The notes below the pieces were generated by a model, which ran no database searches, had not been told where the DNA came from, and saw nothing but the letters and a program-made list of their open reading frames with translations. The position numbers and the translations under genes were made by a program. From Verrucomicrobiia bacterium (GTDB lineage: Bacteria > Verrucomicrobiota > Verrucomicrobiia > Verrucomicrobiales > Akkermansiaceae), in NCBI GenBank assembly GCA_030432565.1, contig JAUIGV010000038.1, positions 1-50,731 of the forward strand: a DNA stretch of 50,731 nucleotides, in the 5' to 3' direction. This document shows positions 1-7,478 of the stretch, one piece after another. How positions within the stretch are numbered: position 1 is the stretch's first letter; the number at the start of each line of letters is the position of its first letter.

Positions 1-43
1 GGCCAAGACGGTCAGACTTCAGAAGCGAACAATTCTCGTTAAT

Positions 44-80
44 ACGATCAGTCATATCCGGTGATCCTATGACTGATCGT
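44..80. repeat. Perfect 13-bp inverted repeat (hairpin)
   Basis: The arms ACGATCAGTCATA (44-56) and TATGACTGATCGT (68-80) are exact reverse complements around an 11-nt loop. The repeat sits just upstream of the transposase-like remnant. It could be a hairpin at the end of an old mobile element or a terminator for a gene left of the window. No T-run follows, so a classical rho-independent terminator is not supported. Confidence 0.7.
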
Positions 81-300
81 CCCTACAGCTCAATCATCGT
101 CGATAGGTGCTACGCGTGACGCTTACGATGAACGTGATGAAAATGCTGTTGAACTGCTCAAGACGAGCCGGGATGGCCGAGTGCGATACAGCCTAGAGCA
201 GAAGGAAAGGGTTCTCGATCTCTTTGAGCAGAGTGGAATGAGCGGCAGGGCCTTTGCTGAAGAGCATGGTAAAAATAAAAATATGCCGGGCATAGTTTGA
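73..300 (+). pseudogene. Transposase N-terminal remnant (helix-turn-helix)
   Basis: The frame is open from the TGA at 70-72 to a TGA at 298-300 but has no ATG, GTG or TTG start before the conserved part. It encodes RYSLEQKERVLDLFEQSG followed by MSGRAFAEEHG, which resembles the helix-turn-helix at the N-terminus of IS66/IS3-type transposase accessory proteins. Resemblance stops near position 270, where an AT-rich unrelated tail ends the frame. A second short frame starts at the ATG at 69 and stops at 118, so the original start may have been lost by a frameshift. I read it as a truncated, non-functional transposase gene; the family assignment is tentative. Confidence 0.45.
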
Positions 301-409
301 AGAGAAATGTCGTAACCTGTTCTAAGGGAGTGGTGTAAGGCGATTTGGCGTCGGGGGGACTCGAGCAGAATTTCATTCTGTGACCCAGAGACTGATGCGG
401 TAGCTCCCC

Positions 410-1375
410 TTAGGACTTTCGGAATTCGTAGGCCGTTTGGGCCTTTTCTCCCTGTTTCTGGAGGAGGCCGGATTCGACGCCATGTTTGAGGTCGCGGCTG
501 GCGGTGGCGGTGGAGATGGTTTTGAAGAGGGCGAGGTAGTCTTTGCGGGAGAATGTTTGCTTGGAAAATTCCTGGGCGGCCCGGTTGAGTCGTTCTTCGG
601 CGGTGAGGGGTTTGGGGCTGAAGTTTTGGAGGAAGTCTTCGAGGGCGCGGTGGATCATTTCCAAGGCGAATTCGACGAAGTGGGTGGAGTCACCGTCGTG
701 GTCGGATTTTTCCAAGGCTTGGTAGTAGTCTTGCTGATGGTCCTTGATGAGGGATTCGATGGGGATGAACTCGAAGGCGGGATGGTAGTGGTAGAGGAGG
801 ACGCTCTGCCAAAAGCGACCGATGCGGCCATTGCCATCCTGGAAGGGGTGGATGAATTCGAGTTCGTAGTGGAAGACACTGGAGCGGATGAGGGGGTGGA
901 GGTCGTCGTTCGCGAGGAAGGCGAAGAGGTCGTCCATGAGATAGGGAACGCGGTCGGCCTGGGGGGCGATGTGGGAGACTGCTGAGCCTTTGAGGATACC
1001 GACGTTTTTGAGGCGCCATTTTCCGGCATTGGGGATGAGGCCCTGCATCATTTGCTTGTGGGCTTTGAGGAGGGACTTGGATTGGAGTGGATCGAAGGCG
1101 GCCAGGTCATCGTAAGTCTGGATGGCATTGAGGACTTCGCGGATTTCTTCCTGGGGGCCGAGGACGCGCTTGCCGTCCATGAGGGCGGTGATTTGATTGA
1201 GGTCAAGGGTGTTTCCCTCGATGGCAAGGCTTCCGTGGACGGTGCGGACGCGGTTGGTCTTGCGGAGATGAGGCTGGGGCTTGGGGTGCTCAAGGCCTTC
1301 GATCCGCCCGATCAATCGCTCGATCTGGCTGACCCTGCGAAGGATGAGAGGGGTGATGGTGAAGGGAGGATTCAT
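410..1375 (-). CDS. Fic family protein (AMP transferase) with C-terminal winged helix
   Basis: The 321-residue protein has the full Fic catalytic motif HPFQDGNGRIGRF at residues 176-188, with catalytic His176, which normally transfers AMP from ATP to a target hydroxyl. Residues 49-54 (SLAIEG) fit the inhibitory helix motif S/TxxxEG; because it lies N-terminal to the Fic core, this is a class II, self-inhibited Fic. The last ~65 residues, with STATASRDLKHGVESGLL, look like a winged helix-turn-helix, as in Fic proteins thought to control their own transcription. A perfect 22-bp palindrome lies five bases upstream of the ATG. No antitoxin gene is adjacent, which agrees with inhibition from within the protein. 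It stands alone between a transposase remnant and the cytochrome genes. Confidence 0.93.
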   Translation of the reverse strand: MNPPFTITPLILRRVSQIERLIGRIEGLEHPKPQPHLRKTNRVRTVHGSLAIEGNTLDLNQITALMDGKRVLGPQEEIREVLNAIQTYDDLAAFDPLQSKSLLKAHKQMMQGLIPNAGKWRLKNVGILKGSAVSHIAPQADRVPYLMDDLFAFLANDDLHPLIRSSVFHYELEFIHPFQDGNGRIGRFWQSVLLYHYHPAFEFIPIESLIKDHQQDYYQALEKSDHDGDSTHFVEFALEMIHRALEDFLQNFSPKPLTAEERLNRAAQEFSKQTFSRKDYLALFKTISTATASRDLKHGVESGLLQKQGEKAQTAYEFRKS

Positions 1376-1380
1376 GGAGT

Positions 1381-1402
1381 GATAGTATCACGTGATACTA
1401 TC
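1381..1402. promoter_or_regulatory. Perfect 22-bp palindromic operator of the Fic gene
   Basis: Half-site GATAGTATCAC is followed directly by its exact reverse complement. It lies 5 nt upstream of the Fic start codon and overlaps the spacer and -10 of the predicted minus-strand promoter. It is a good candidate for autoregulation by the winged-helix tail of the Fic protein. Confidence 0.75.
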
Positions 1403-1411
1403 GGGAGTCAA
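1384..1411 (-). promoter_or_regulatory. Predicted sigma-70-like promoter of the Fic gene
   Basis: On the minus strand TTGACT (1411-1406) and GATACT (1389-1384) are separated by 16 nt. The expected transcription start falls at about 1376-1378, nearly on the ATG at 1375, which would give a leaderless mRNA. No Shine-Dalgarno sequence precedes the ATG, in agreement with this. Prediction by motif only. Confidence 0.45.
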
Positions 1412-1609
1412 GGAGAGGGAGATGAAGTTTGAGCAGAGAGCAGGGAGATTTGAACGTTGAAGGTCAGAATCACGCCAAGCGTATTACAAATGCTAGCTGC
1501 TCCATCTCTATCAATTCAATGGATCACGGCTGTTTGGCGAATGACGAAATGGGGCGGAATCCGGAATCTTTAGAGCGTTTCAGGTGGCCTTGCCATTCGA
1601 CGGGCCGAA

Positions 1610-4078
1610 CTATCTTTGTGTGAAGTCGTCCGAGGACACGATTTCGAGGAGGATGTCCCGGAGTCTGAAGTTTTTTTCAGCGGACTGCTTGTAGAGGCGC
1701 CCGATATGAGCGCGGTCGAGAAAGGTGAGTTCCCGGGCCATGGCATAGGCCAAAATGTTCTCGATGAAAGACCGGGAGAACCGTTCTTTGTCTTCCATGA
1801 GGATTTTCTTCAGCCCTTGGGGACCTTCGAATGAGCGACCGTCCAAATGGACTGTTCTGGTATCGACAGGAAAGCGTTCCCCTTTCTTGTTGTTCGAAGT
1901 GTAGTTGCTCACGTCGGTGTAGTGGTCCCGCCAGCGGCCCATGACATCGAAGTTTTCCAGCGCGATTCCCAGGGGATCCATCTTTTTGTGACAGATGTTG
2001 CAACTGACCTCTTCACGATGGGCGTCGATCGTTTCTTTGATCGTCACCGTCTTCGTGGGCGGGCTGAGGGCGGAGATTTCGAGGTCCTCCGGGGTCTCCA
2101 GATGATCTCCGTAAAAACTCTTCAACACCCAGGCGCCTCGATAAAACGGATTGGTGTATTCGCCGTTGTTGGTGGTCATCAGCATAAAACCGGCCTGGGT
2201 CAGGAGACCTCCGCGATAGCGATTTTTTTCGTCCAGCCTTACCTTGGTGAACTCGGAGTTGATCTGCTTGGGGCGGTAGTCTTTGGGTGAAATCTTGCTG
2301 GCTCCGGGTCTCTTTCCGGGCTTTGCGACCGGATGCCCCTTGATTCGATAGATGTAGTTGAGTTCCGGTGTGATCATCACGAAGTCGGAATCGATGAAAT
2401 TCGTCAGGCTCAAGTTGCTCGAAAGGACTTCTTTGAAGAACTCAACCGGCTCTTCTTTGATCTGTTGCCGGACAAGGTCGAATTCCTCGACACTGAAGAT
2501 GTTGAGGTCGGGTTCGATCATCTTGAGCTTTTCCAGATCAAGCCATTGATGGACAAAGTCCTTGATAAACCGAATGGCCCTTTCGTCCTGCAACATGCGG
2601 AGAGCCTGCTCGCGCCGAACTTTCGGGTCCTTCAACATCCCTTTGGCCGATAGCTCGAAAAGGGTTTCGTCGGGCAGGGAATTCCAGAGGAAATACGACA
2701 TGCGTGCCGCGATCGCGTGGTCATCCAAAGTACCTGATTCACCTTCCTTCTTAAAAAGGAACTTCGGGGAGCAAAGCATTCCGCGAATCCCGGCCTGCAG
2801 ACCGGAGTAGATGCTTCGCCCCTGGGCGAGCTCTTGCTTCGCCTGCTGGTAGAATCGCTGCATCCCGGCATCGGAGACGGGTCGGCGGAACAGTTTATGA
2901 GCAAGCTTCTTCAAAATGGCCCGGCAGGTTTCATCGTCGGAAGAGCCATCGAGGTCCTTGCAGTAGGTTTGGTAGAAGGGTGTCTCGGGCGGCCATGACT
3001 CGTAAACGGGGCCCGTCAAGATGGCCGTCTCGATGCAGAACATCCTCTGGAGTCCCGCGCCACCAACTGAATTGCACCTGAGAACGATGGTGTCGGTGGG
3101 CGACAGTGCCGCCGTGAATCCTTCGCGGGGATCGAATTCCTGCCAGGCGGCGTTTTTGGGAACGGCGTTGACGATACTCTGTCCGACTCCGGAGTTTTTC
3201 CGGAGGAAGTAACTCATGGAGTGTTCGGTTTGCGGTTGATCGCTGGCACTCCACTCTGTCAGGTCGGTGACGGCAGGGAGCCTCTCTTTGGCCCGGTTTC
3301 CGGGGACAAACCTGGCCCGGATGTAGAATCCCGTGGGCACAATCCGATAAACCCCACTGGTTTTGACCGACGGATTGATTTTGATTTGAATCGACGGGGC
3401 CGAAAAAACCAGAGGGCGCGAAGGGCGGTCCAGCGACGGCGCAAAGCCCTTGGTGTCGTCCTTGTGGCTGTGGGTGTCAATGTCCGTGTTTTTGGTGGAG
3501 TAGACCACTTTATGTGGAGCAGGTTTGTCGCTCACGACACTTTCGGCAATCCGGTTGGCGACATGGAAGTAGGACTCCATATCAACCGTCGAGATGTGCA
3601 GGTTGTCGGCATTGTTATCAAAGCCGGCATCAATGTTGTCCATTGGGAGCTGGTCGAGCAGAGAAAAATCGGTCCCGAAGACATCATTGACGGTGTTCTG
3701 ATACTCGACGCGGCTCAATCGTTTCAGCATTCCCGGCTTTTGCTTTTCGCCAAGGGTCCGCAGTTGGTTGCCCAAACGCTCTTGAAATGCGCTGGACTCT
3801 TGAGATGTGGGGAGTTTCCGGGCATCTTCGGGCGGCATGTCGCCGGACTCGAGGGCAGCATGAAGATCATCCAGGAGGCCCGGGTCGTTCCATTGCGACG
3901 CGTCAAAACGGTCCAACCGGAGATCGCCCTTGCTTTTTTTCTCTCCGTGACAGGCCACGCAGTAGGTGTTGAAGAACTGCTGGGCCTGCGCACGGTCGTC
4001 CGCAAGGCAGTCGGAAGCGCCGGAACCGGCAAGAAGCAACACCAGAGCTGCCGCTTTTGAGAGTCTTTGATCGAACAT
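1610..4078 (-). CDS. DUF1592-family diheme c-type cytochrome (PSD type)
   Basis: With the start at ATG 4078 the protein has 822 residues and begins with a Sec signal peptide (MFDQRLSKAAALVLLLAG). A longer frame from 4135 would put 19 extra residues before it and overlap the upstream gene. The first heme motif CVACH is at 40-44 and a second, CNICH, near 694. Between them lie the family blocks in the usual order: DUF1587 (RLSRVEYQNTVNDVFG), DUF1595, DUF1592 (MSYFLWNSLPDETLFEL), DUF1588 (YRGGLLTQAGFMLMTT) and DUF1585 at the C-terminus. Such proteins are periplasmic and their reaction is unknown. It starts 4 bp after the stop of the DUF1552 gene, so the two are cotranscribed and probably translationally coupled. 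Confidence 0.9.
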   Translation of the reverse strand: MFDQRLSKAAALVLLLAGSGASDCLADDRAQAQQFFNTYCVACHGEKKSKGDLRLDRFDASQWNDPGLLDDLHAALESGDMPPEDARKLPTSQESSAFQERLGNQLRTLGEKQKPGMLKRLSRVEYQNTVNDVFGTDFSLLDQLPMDNIDAGFDNNADNLHISTVDMESYFHVANRIAESVVSDKPAPHKVVYSTKNTDIDTHSHKDDTKGFAPSLDRPSRPLVFSAPSIQIKINPSVKTSGVYRIVPTGFYIRARFVPGNRAKERLPAVTDLTEWSASDQPQTEHSMSYFLRKNSGVGQSIVNAVPKNAAWQEFDPREGFTAALSPTDTIVLRCNSVGGAGLQRMFCIETAILTGPVYESWPPETPFYQTYCKDLDGSSDDETCRAILKKLAHKLFRRPVSDAGMQRFYQQAKQELAQGRSIYSGLQAGIRGMLCSPKFLFKKEGESGTLDDHAIAARMSYFLWNSLPDETLFELSAKGMLKDPKVRREQALRMLQDERAIRFIKDFVHQWLDLEKLKMIEPDLNIFSVEEFDLVRQQIKEEPVEFFKEVLSSNLSLTNFIDSDFVMITPELNYIYRIKGHPVAKPGKRPGASKISPKDYRPKQINSEFTKVRLDEKNRYRGGLLTQAGFMLMTTNNGEYTNPFYRGAWVLKSFYGDHLETPEDLEISALSPPTKTVTIKETIDAHREEVSCNICHKKMDPLGIALENFDVMGRWRDHYTDVSNYTSNNKKGERFPVDTRTVHLDGRSFEGPQGLKKILMEDKERFSRSFIENILAYAMARELTFLDRAHIGRLYKQSAEKNFRLRDILLEIVSSDDFTQR

Positions 4079-4082
4079 GGCC

Positions 4083-5315
4083 TTACAACTCGAGGAGCTT
4101 GCTGCTGTTGCCGAAGCGTTCCCGTTCGATGCCAAATTTCTTCAGGATCGAAAGGTAGATGTCGCAAGTTGTCTCTCCTTTGCGAACGACGTGGCCGCCA
4201 TGGTTTGGAAGGTTTCCGCCTGCCACAAACACCGGGATCTCATTCCCGTTGTGGGGTCCCATTCGCTGGCTCACACTGTTGTTGCCGGTGGAGACGGTAA
4301 TCGTTTCATCCATCAGTGTTTTGCCCGACTCGGTTTTGGTGCCGGAGAGTTTGTCGTAGAAGTTTGCCATCAGTGAGAAGAAAGAGGAATCATACTTCGT
4401 GAGACTGTTACGAGCATCCTCCGACTTGGGAACGTTATGCGTCGTCAGGTGGTGATCATTGTCCAGTCCCACCATGTAGAAATTGACCACCCGGGTGACG
4501 TCGAACTTGAAGGCCTTGTAGATCATGTCGAAGGCGATTCCCCGTTGAATTTGGCGGGGGTTTGAGAGGAAGCGTTTTTTATCGACATCGGTCGCGAGGA
4601 ATTCGTTTTCGAAGGATGGGGCGACCGGAAACTCGACATCCTGGCGGGGCCGGCTGAGCCACTCGATTGATTTGTTGAGTTCCTGTTCCGATTCACGCAA
4701 GGCTGCGAAATACTCCTCCAGCTTCTGCTTGTCGCGGCCCGAGACCCGTCTCATCAGGGATTTTGCCTCTTCGAGTGAGCTGTCGAGGACGCTTTTCTTG
4801 TGTGCCAGCAACCGCTCCTCCGTCTTCCGGTCGGTTTTGGCGAAGAGAGTTTCAAACAAGACCCTTGTCGATTGGATCGGCATCACAGGAAGTCGGTCCC
4901 GCCACGATGCAACGATGTGGTGATGGGCGTGTCCCATGAAGGTCACGACGTTTCGGACGCGGGTTTGATGGCCCACGTGTTCCGCCACGATTTGGTCCAG
5001 CGAGTCCGGATTTGTGTTCGTGTTTCCGACGAAGCATCTGTGATCATTATGATGGTTCCCTCCGAACTTCATTTTCGAGTAGAGGGTGAAATGGTCACGG
5101 TGTTTTTTCAGAGGTGCCATATGGTCACTGAAGACGTATTCAGCGCCGCCGGTCTGCGGCAGGACATCGGTGAACAAGCCGTATCCCATACTGACACAGA
5201 AAAGACGTTTCACCTCGGCGTCGGATTCGGGCGTGCGACCCTTCCCGAAGCTCTCCAGGGCCGGCAGGAAAAGGGTGCAGCCGGCAGTTCTCAAAACATC
5301 GCGACGTCTCATCAT
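4083..5315 (-). CDS. DUF1552 family Tat-exported protein
   Basis: The 410-residue product starts with MMRRRDVLRTAGCTLFLPAL, a Tat-like signal, so it is probably folded with a cofactor or metal before export. Conserved DUF1552 features are GHAHHH, the DNDHHLTTHN segment and MGPHNGNEIPVFVAGG near the C-terminus; the histidine clusters suggest a metal site in an alkaline-phosphatase-like fold. Function is unknown; the family is almost always next to a DUF1592 cytochrome, as here (gap of 4 bp). It is the first gene of its operon, divergent from a second DUF1592/DUF1552 pair across a 222-bp spacer. Confidence 0.88.
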   Translation of the reverse strand: MMRRRDVLRTAGCTLFLPALESFGKGRTPESDAEVKRLFCVSMGYGLFTDVLPQTGGAEYVFSDHMAPLKKHRDHFTLYSKMKFGGNHHNDHRCFVGNTNTNPDSLDQIVAEHVGHQTRVRNVVTFMGHAHHHIVASWRDRLPVMPIQSTRVLFETLFAKTDRKTEERLLAHKKSVLDSSLEEAKSLMRRVSGRDKQKLEEYFAALRESEQELNKSIEWLSRPRQDVEFPVAPSFENEFLATDVDKKRFLSNPRQIQRGIAFDMIYKAFKFDVTRVVNFYMVGLDNDHHLTTHNVPKSEDARNSLTKYDSSFFSLMANFYDKLSGTKTESGKTLMDETITVSTGNNSVSQRMGPHNGNEIPVFVAGGNLPNHGGHVVRKGETTCDIYLSILKKFGIERERFGNSSKLLEL

Positions 5316-5537
5316 ATTCGGTCTTTTTGGTTAGTAGGGGTCCTTTGAATTTTGTGGGGTCCGGGCCCCCGGTCGCAGCCTTTTCAACAAGAGGTTCTTG
5401 AAGAATTGACTGACCACCGGACACAGATACGGGGCCGGTGGAGGTTTTTTTGCTGGAATTCGCTTTAACGAAGGTAGCCCCCCTTGATCTTGTCAACAAA
5501 AGGCACCTCTGAGAGATCTGGACGGGAGGTGTCGTAA
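5316..5537. promoter_or_regulatory. Divergent intergenic region between two DUF1592/DUF1552 operons
   Basis: The 222 bp must hold both promoters. On the minus strand a TTGACA lies at 5496-5491 but I found no good -10 at the right distance. GGGAGG at 5523-5528 is the ribosome-binding site that decides the TTG start at 5538. No clear shared operator is visible. Confidence 0.4.
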
Positions 5538-7478
5538 TTGGATTCCGTGCGGGTTTTCCTCTTTTTCTTTTTTGTCGCAACTTCCTTATCAGCTTTCGAG
5601 GAAAAGGTGCGCCCGATTCTGGAGAAATCCTGCCTGAAGTGTCACGGTGGTAAGAAAGTAAAGGGGAAGGTGGACTTCTCCAGAATCCTGACGGAGAAGG
5701 ATGCCGATGCCAATTTCGAGCTTTGGGAAACGGTGGTTGAAGTCATCGAAGCCGGAGAGATGCCTCCGGAAGATGAAACGCCACTCAGTGAGGCTGACCA
5801 GAAAACAATCATCGCTTGGTATCAGGAACGTTCGCAAGTGGGCATCGAGGCGGAGGCGTCTGTCTTCAAACCGCGTCGCCTTTCGGGACCCGAATATCGC
5901 AATACCCTGCGCTCGCTCTTTGGATTTGATCTCGAAGTCGCGGTGGCCAAGGCCGAGCAAACCGTAGTGAGCGACTCATCGCTGGTGCTCAAACTACTTC
6001 CCACCGATCCGCCCGGTGAGAGCGGGTTTATCAATGATACGCATCGCGCGCGCCTCTCTCCAAACATCTGGGATCAGTACCTTCACCTGGGTAATGCGGC
6101 ACTTGAGAAGCTCTTTTCAAAAAGCAGCCGGAAGCAGCTCAGTGATCTGATGGGTGAACCTTTGGCCGACGATTGGCAGCCGGATGATCTTTCGCAGCAG
6201 CAAGCGGAAAATTTAATTCGCAACTTCGTTCCACGGGCCTTGCGTCGTCCTGTTTCGGAGGAACAACTTTCGAAGATCTTTTTGGGAATCACCGGGAAGG
6301 AGGGAGTCGAACTCCTCGCCGCAACGAAGTTCGAGCTCAAGGCCATTCTGATGTCTCCCCGGTTTCTTTACCGGGGCCTTCTCATGAAAGGAGAGCCCGG
6401 CAGGCAGCAGGCGGTCGATCAGTTCGAACTCGCGGAACGTCTTTCGTATTTTCTGTGGGAGGACCGCCCGGATGACGAACTGACCCGGCTTGCAATCGCC
6501 GGATCGCTCGGCAACGAGAAGGTGCTCAACGCACAAGTCACCCGGATGCTTGCTTCTCCGAAGGCCCGGAGCCTTGCCGGGAGCTTCGGCACGCAGTGGC
6601 TTGGGATCAACAGTCTGGACGAATTGGTCGGCAAAGATCCCATCCGCCATCATGCCCTGAAAACCCAGGCGACTGATTTCCTCAACTACCTTTTCACCGA
6701 AAAGCGACCGGTGATGGAGTTGATCGATTCCAAGGTGACCTTTGTCAATCAAGGCACCTCCGGCTTCTATGGCAAGGACCGCCAGCGGATGAAACGCTAT
6801 CCGCACGCCAAAGGAATTGAACGCCAGCGAACGCCCCATCAAAAACTCGAATTGCGGCATGCCGAAGGCCGGGGCGGGCTGCTGACCATGCCCGGTATTC
6901 TGACCATGAACCAAGGTCCCATCCAGCGTGGAACGTGGATGTTGCGGCGTATTTTGGGTGTGGAGATCGGAGACCCCCCGGCGGACACTCCGCCGATCAA
7001 GGCCAGCCCGCGTGGTAAGAACCTGACTTTTCGGGAACGGTTTGAAGCCCATCGAAGTGACACCAGCTGTGCCCGCTGTCATGCGAAGATCGATCCCCTG
7101 GGGTTTGCCTTGGAGGGCTATGATCAAAACGGACAATTCCTTCTCGCCAGCGACCGGAAGAAGAATGCAAAGCAAGCGCCTCGAAAAATCGATACCTCGG
7201 GAAAGCTTCCCAGTGGGGAAGCGTTTGAAACTTTTGCGGAACTAAAGGAGATCCTGCTCACCAAAAAACGCGAACCGATCGTGCGCAACATCGTAGAGCA
7301 AACTCTCGCCTATGCCTTGTGTCGAAAGCTTGTCCGAAGCGATCAGGCGGTTGTCGATGCCCTCACCAAAGATTTGTGCGAGAACGACGGGACCTGGGAA
7401 AGCCTGTTTCAACAAATCGCAAACAGCCTTCCCTTTCGCGAAACCATCATCGAGAGTGTCAACATCAGCCATGAGTAA
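5538..7478 (+). CDS. DUF1592-family diheme c-type cytochrome (second copy)
   Basis: The 646-residue protein uses a TTG start; GGGAGG about ten bases upstream supports it over the in-frame GTG at 5547. A short hydrophobic Sec signal (VFLFFFFVATSLSAF) precedes CLKCH at 32-36, and a second motif CARCH is at 511-515. DUF1587 (RLSGPEYRNTLRSLFGFDL), DUF1595, DUF1592 (LAERLSYFLWEDRPDDEL), DUF1588 (GRGGLLTMPGILTM) and DUF1585 follow in the normal order. It is about 175 residues shorter than its paralogue at 1610-4078, mainly in the segment between DUF1587 and DUF1595. Its stop overlaps the next start in ATGAGTAA, so it is translationally coupled to the DUF1552 gene. Confidence 0.9.
   Translation: MDSVRVFLFFFFVATSLSAFEEKVRPILEKSCLKCHGGKKVKGKVDFSRILTEKDADANFELWETVVEVIEAGEMPPEDETPLSEADQKTIIAWYQERSQVGIEAEASVFKPRRLSGPEYRNTLRSLFGFDLEVAVAKAEQTVVSDSSLVLKLLPTDPPGESGFINDTHRARLSPNIWDQYLHLGNAALEKLFSKSSRKQLSDLMGEPLADDWQPDDLSQQQAENLIRNFVPRALRRPVSEEQLSKIFLGITGKEGVELLAATKFELKAILMSPRFLYRGLLMKGEPGRQQAVDQFELAERLSYFLWEDRPDDELTRLAIAGSLGNEKVLNAQVTRMLASPKARSLAGSFGTQWLGINSLDELVGKDPIRHHALKTQATDFLNYLFTEKRPVMELIDSKVTFVNQGTSGFYGKDRQRMKRYPHAKGIERQRTPHQKLELRHAEGRGGLLTMPGILTMNQGPIQRGTWMLRRILGVEIGDPPADTPPIKASPRGKNLTFRERFEAHRSDTSCARCHAKIDPLGFALEGYDQNGQFLLASDRKKNAKQAPRKIDTSGKLPSGEAFETFAELKEILLTKKREPIVRNIVEQTLAYALCRKLVRSDQAVVDALTKDLCENDGTWESLFQQIANSLPFRETIIESVNISHE

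Noticed and set aside
437-985. Long plus-strand frame of 182 codons over the Fic gene
   Set aside because: It is antisense to the clear Fic coding region and its Gly/Val/Glu-rich product has no recognisable domain.
1429-1623. Short plus-strand frame between Fic and the cytochrome gene
   Set aside because: No family features and no clear ribosome-binding site; it runs into the end of the opposite gene. The 1403-1609 stretch otherwise shows only the Fic promoter.
5491-5496. TTGACA on the minus strand as promoter of the DUF1552 gene at 5315
   Set aside because: No acceptable -10 hexamer is present at 15-19 bp.
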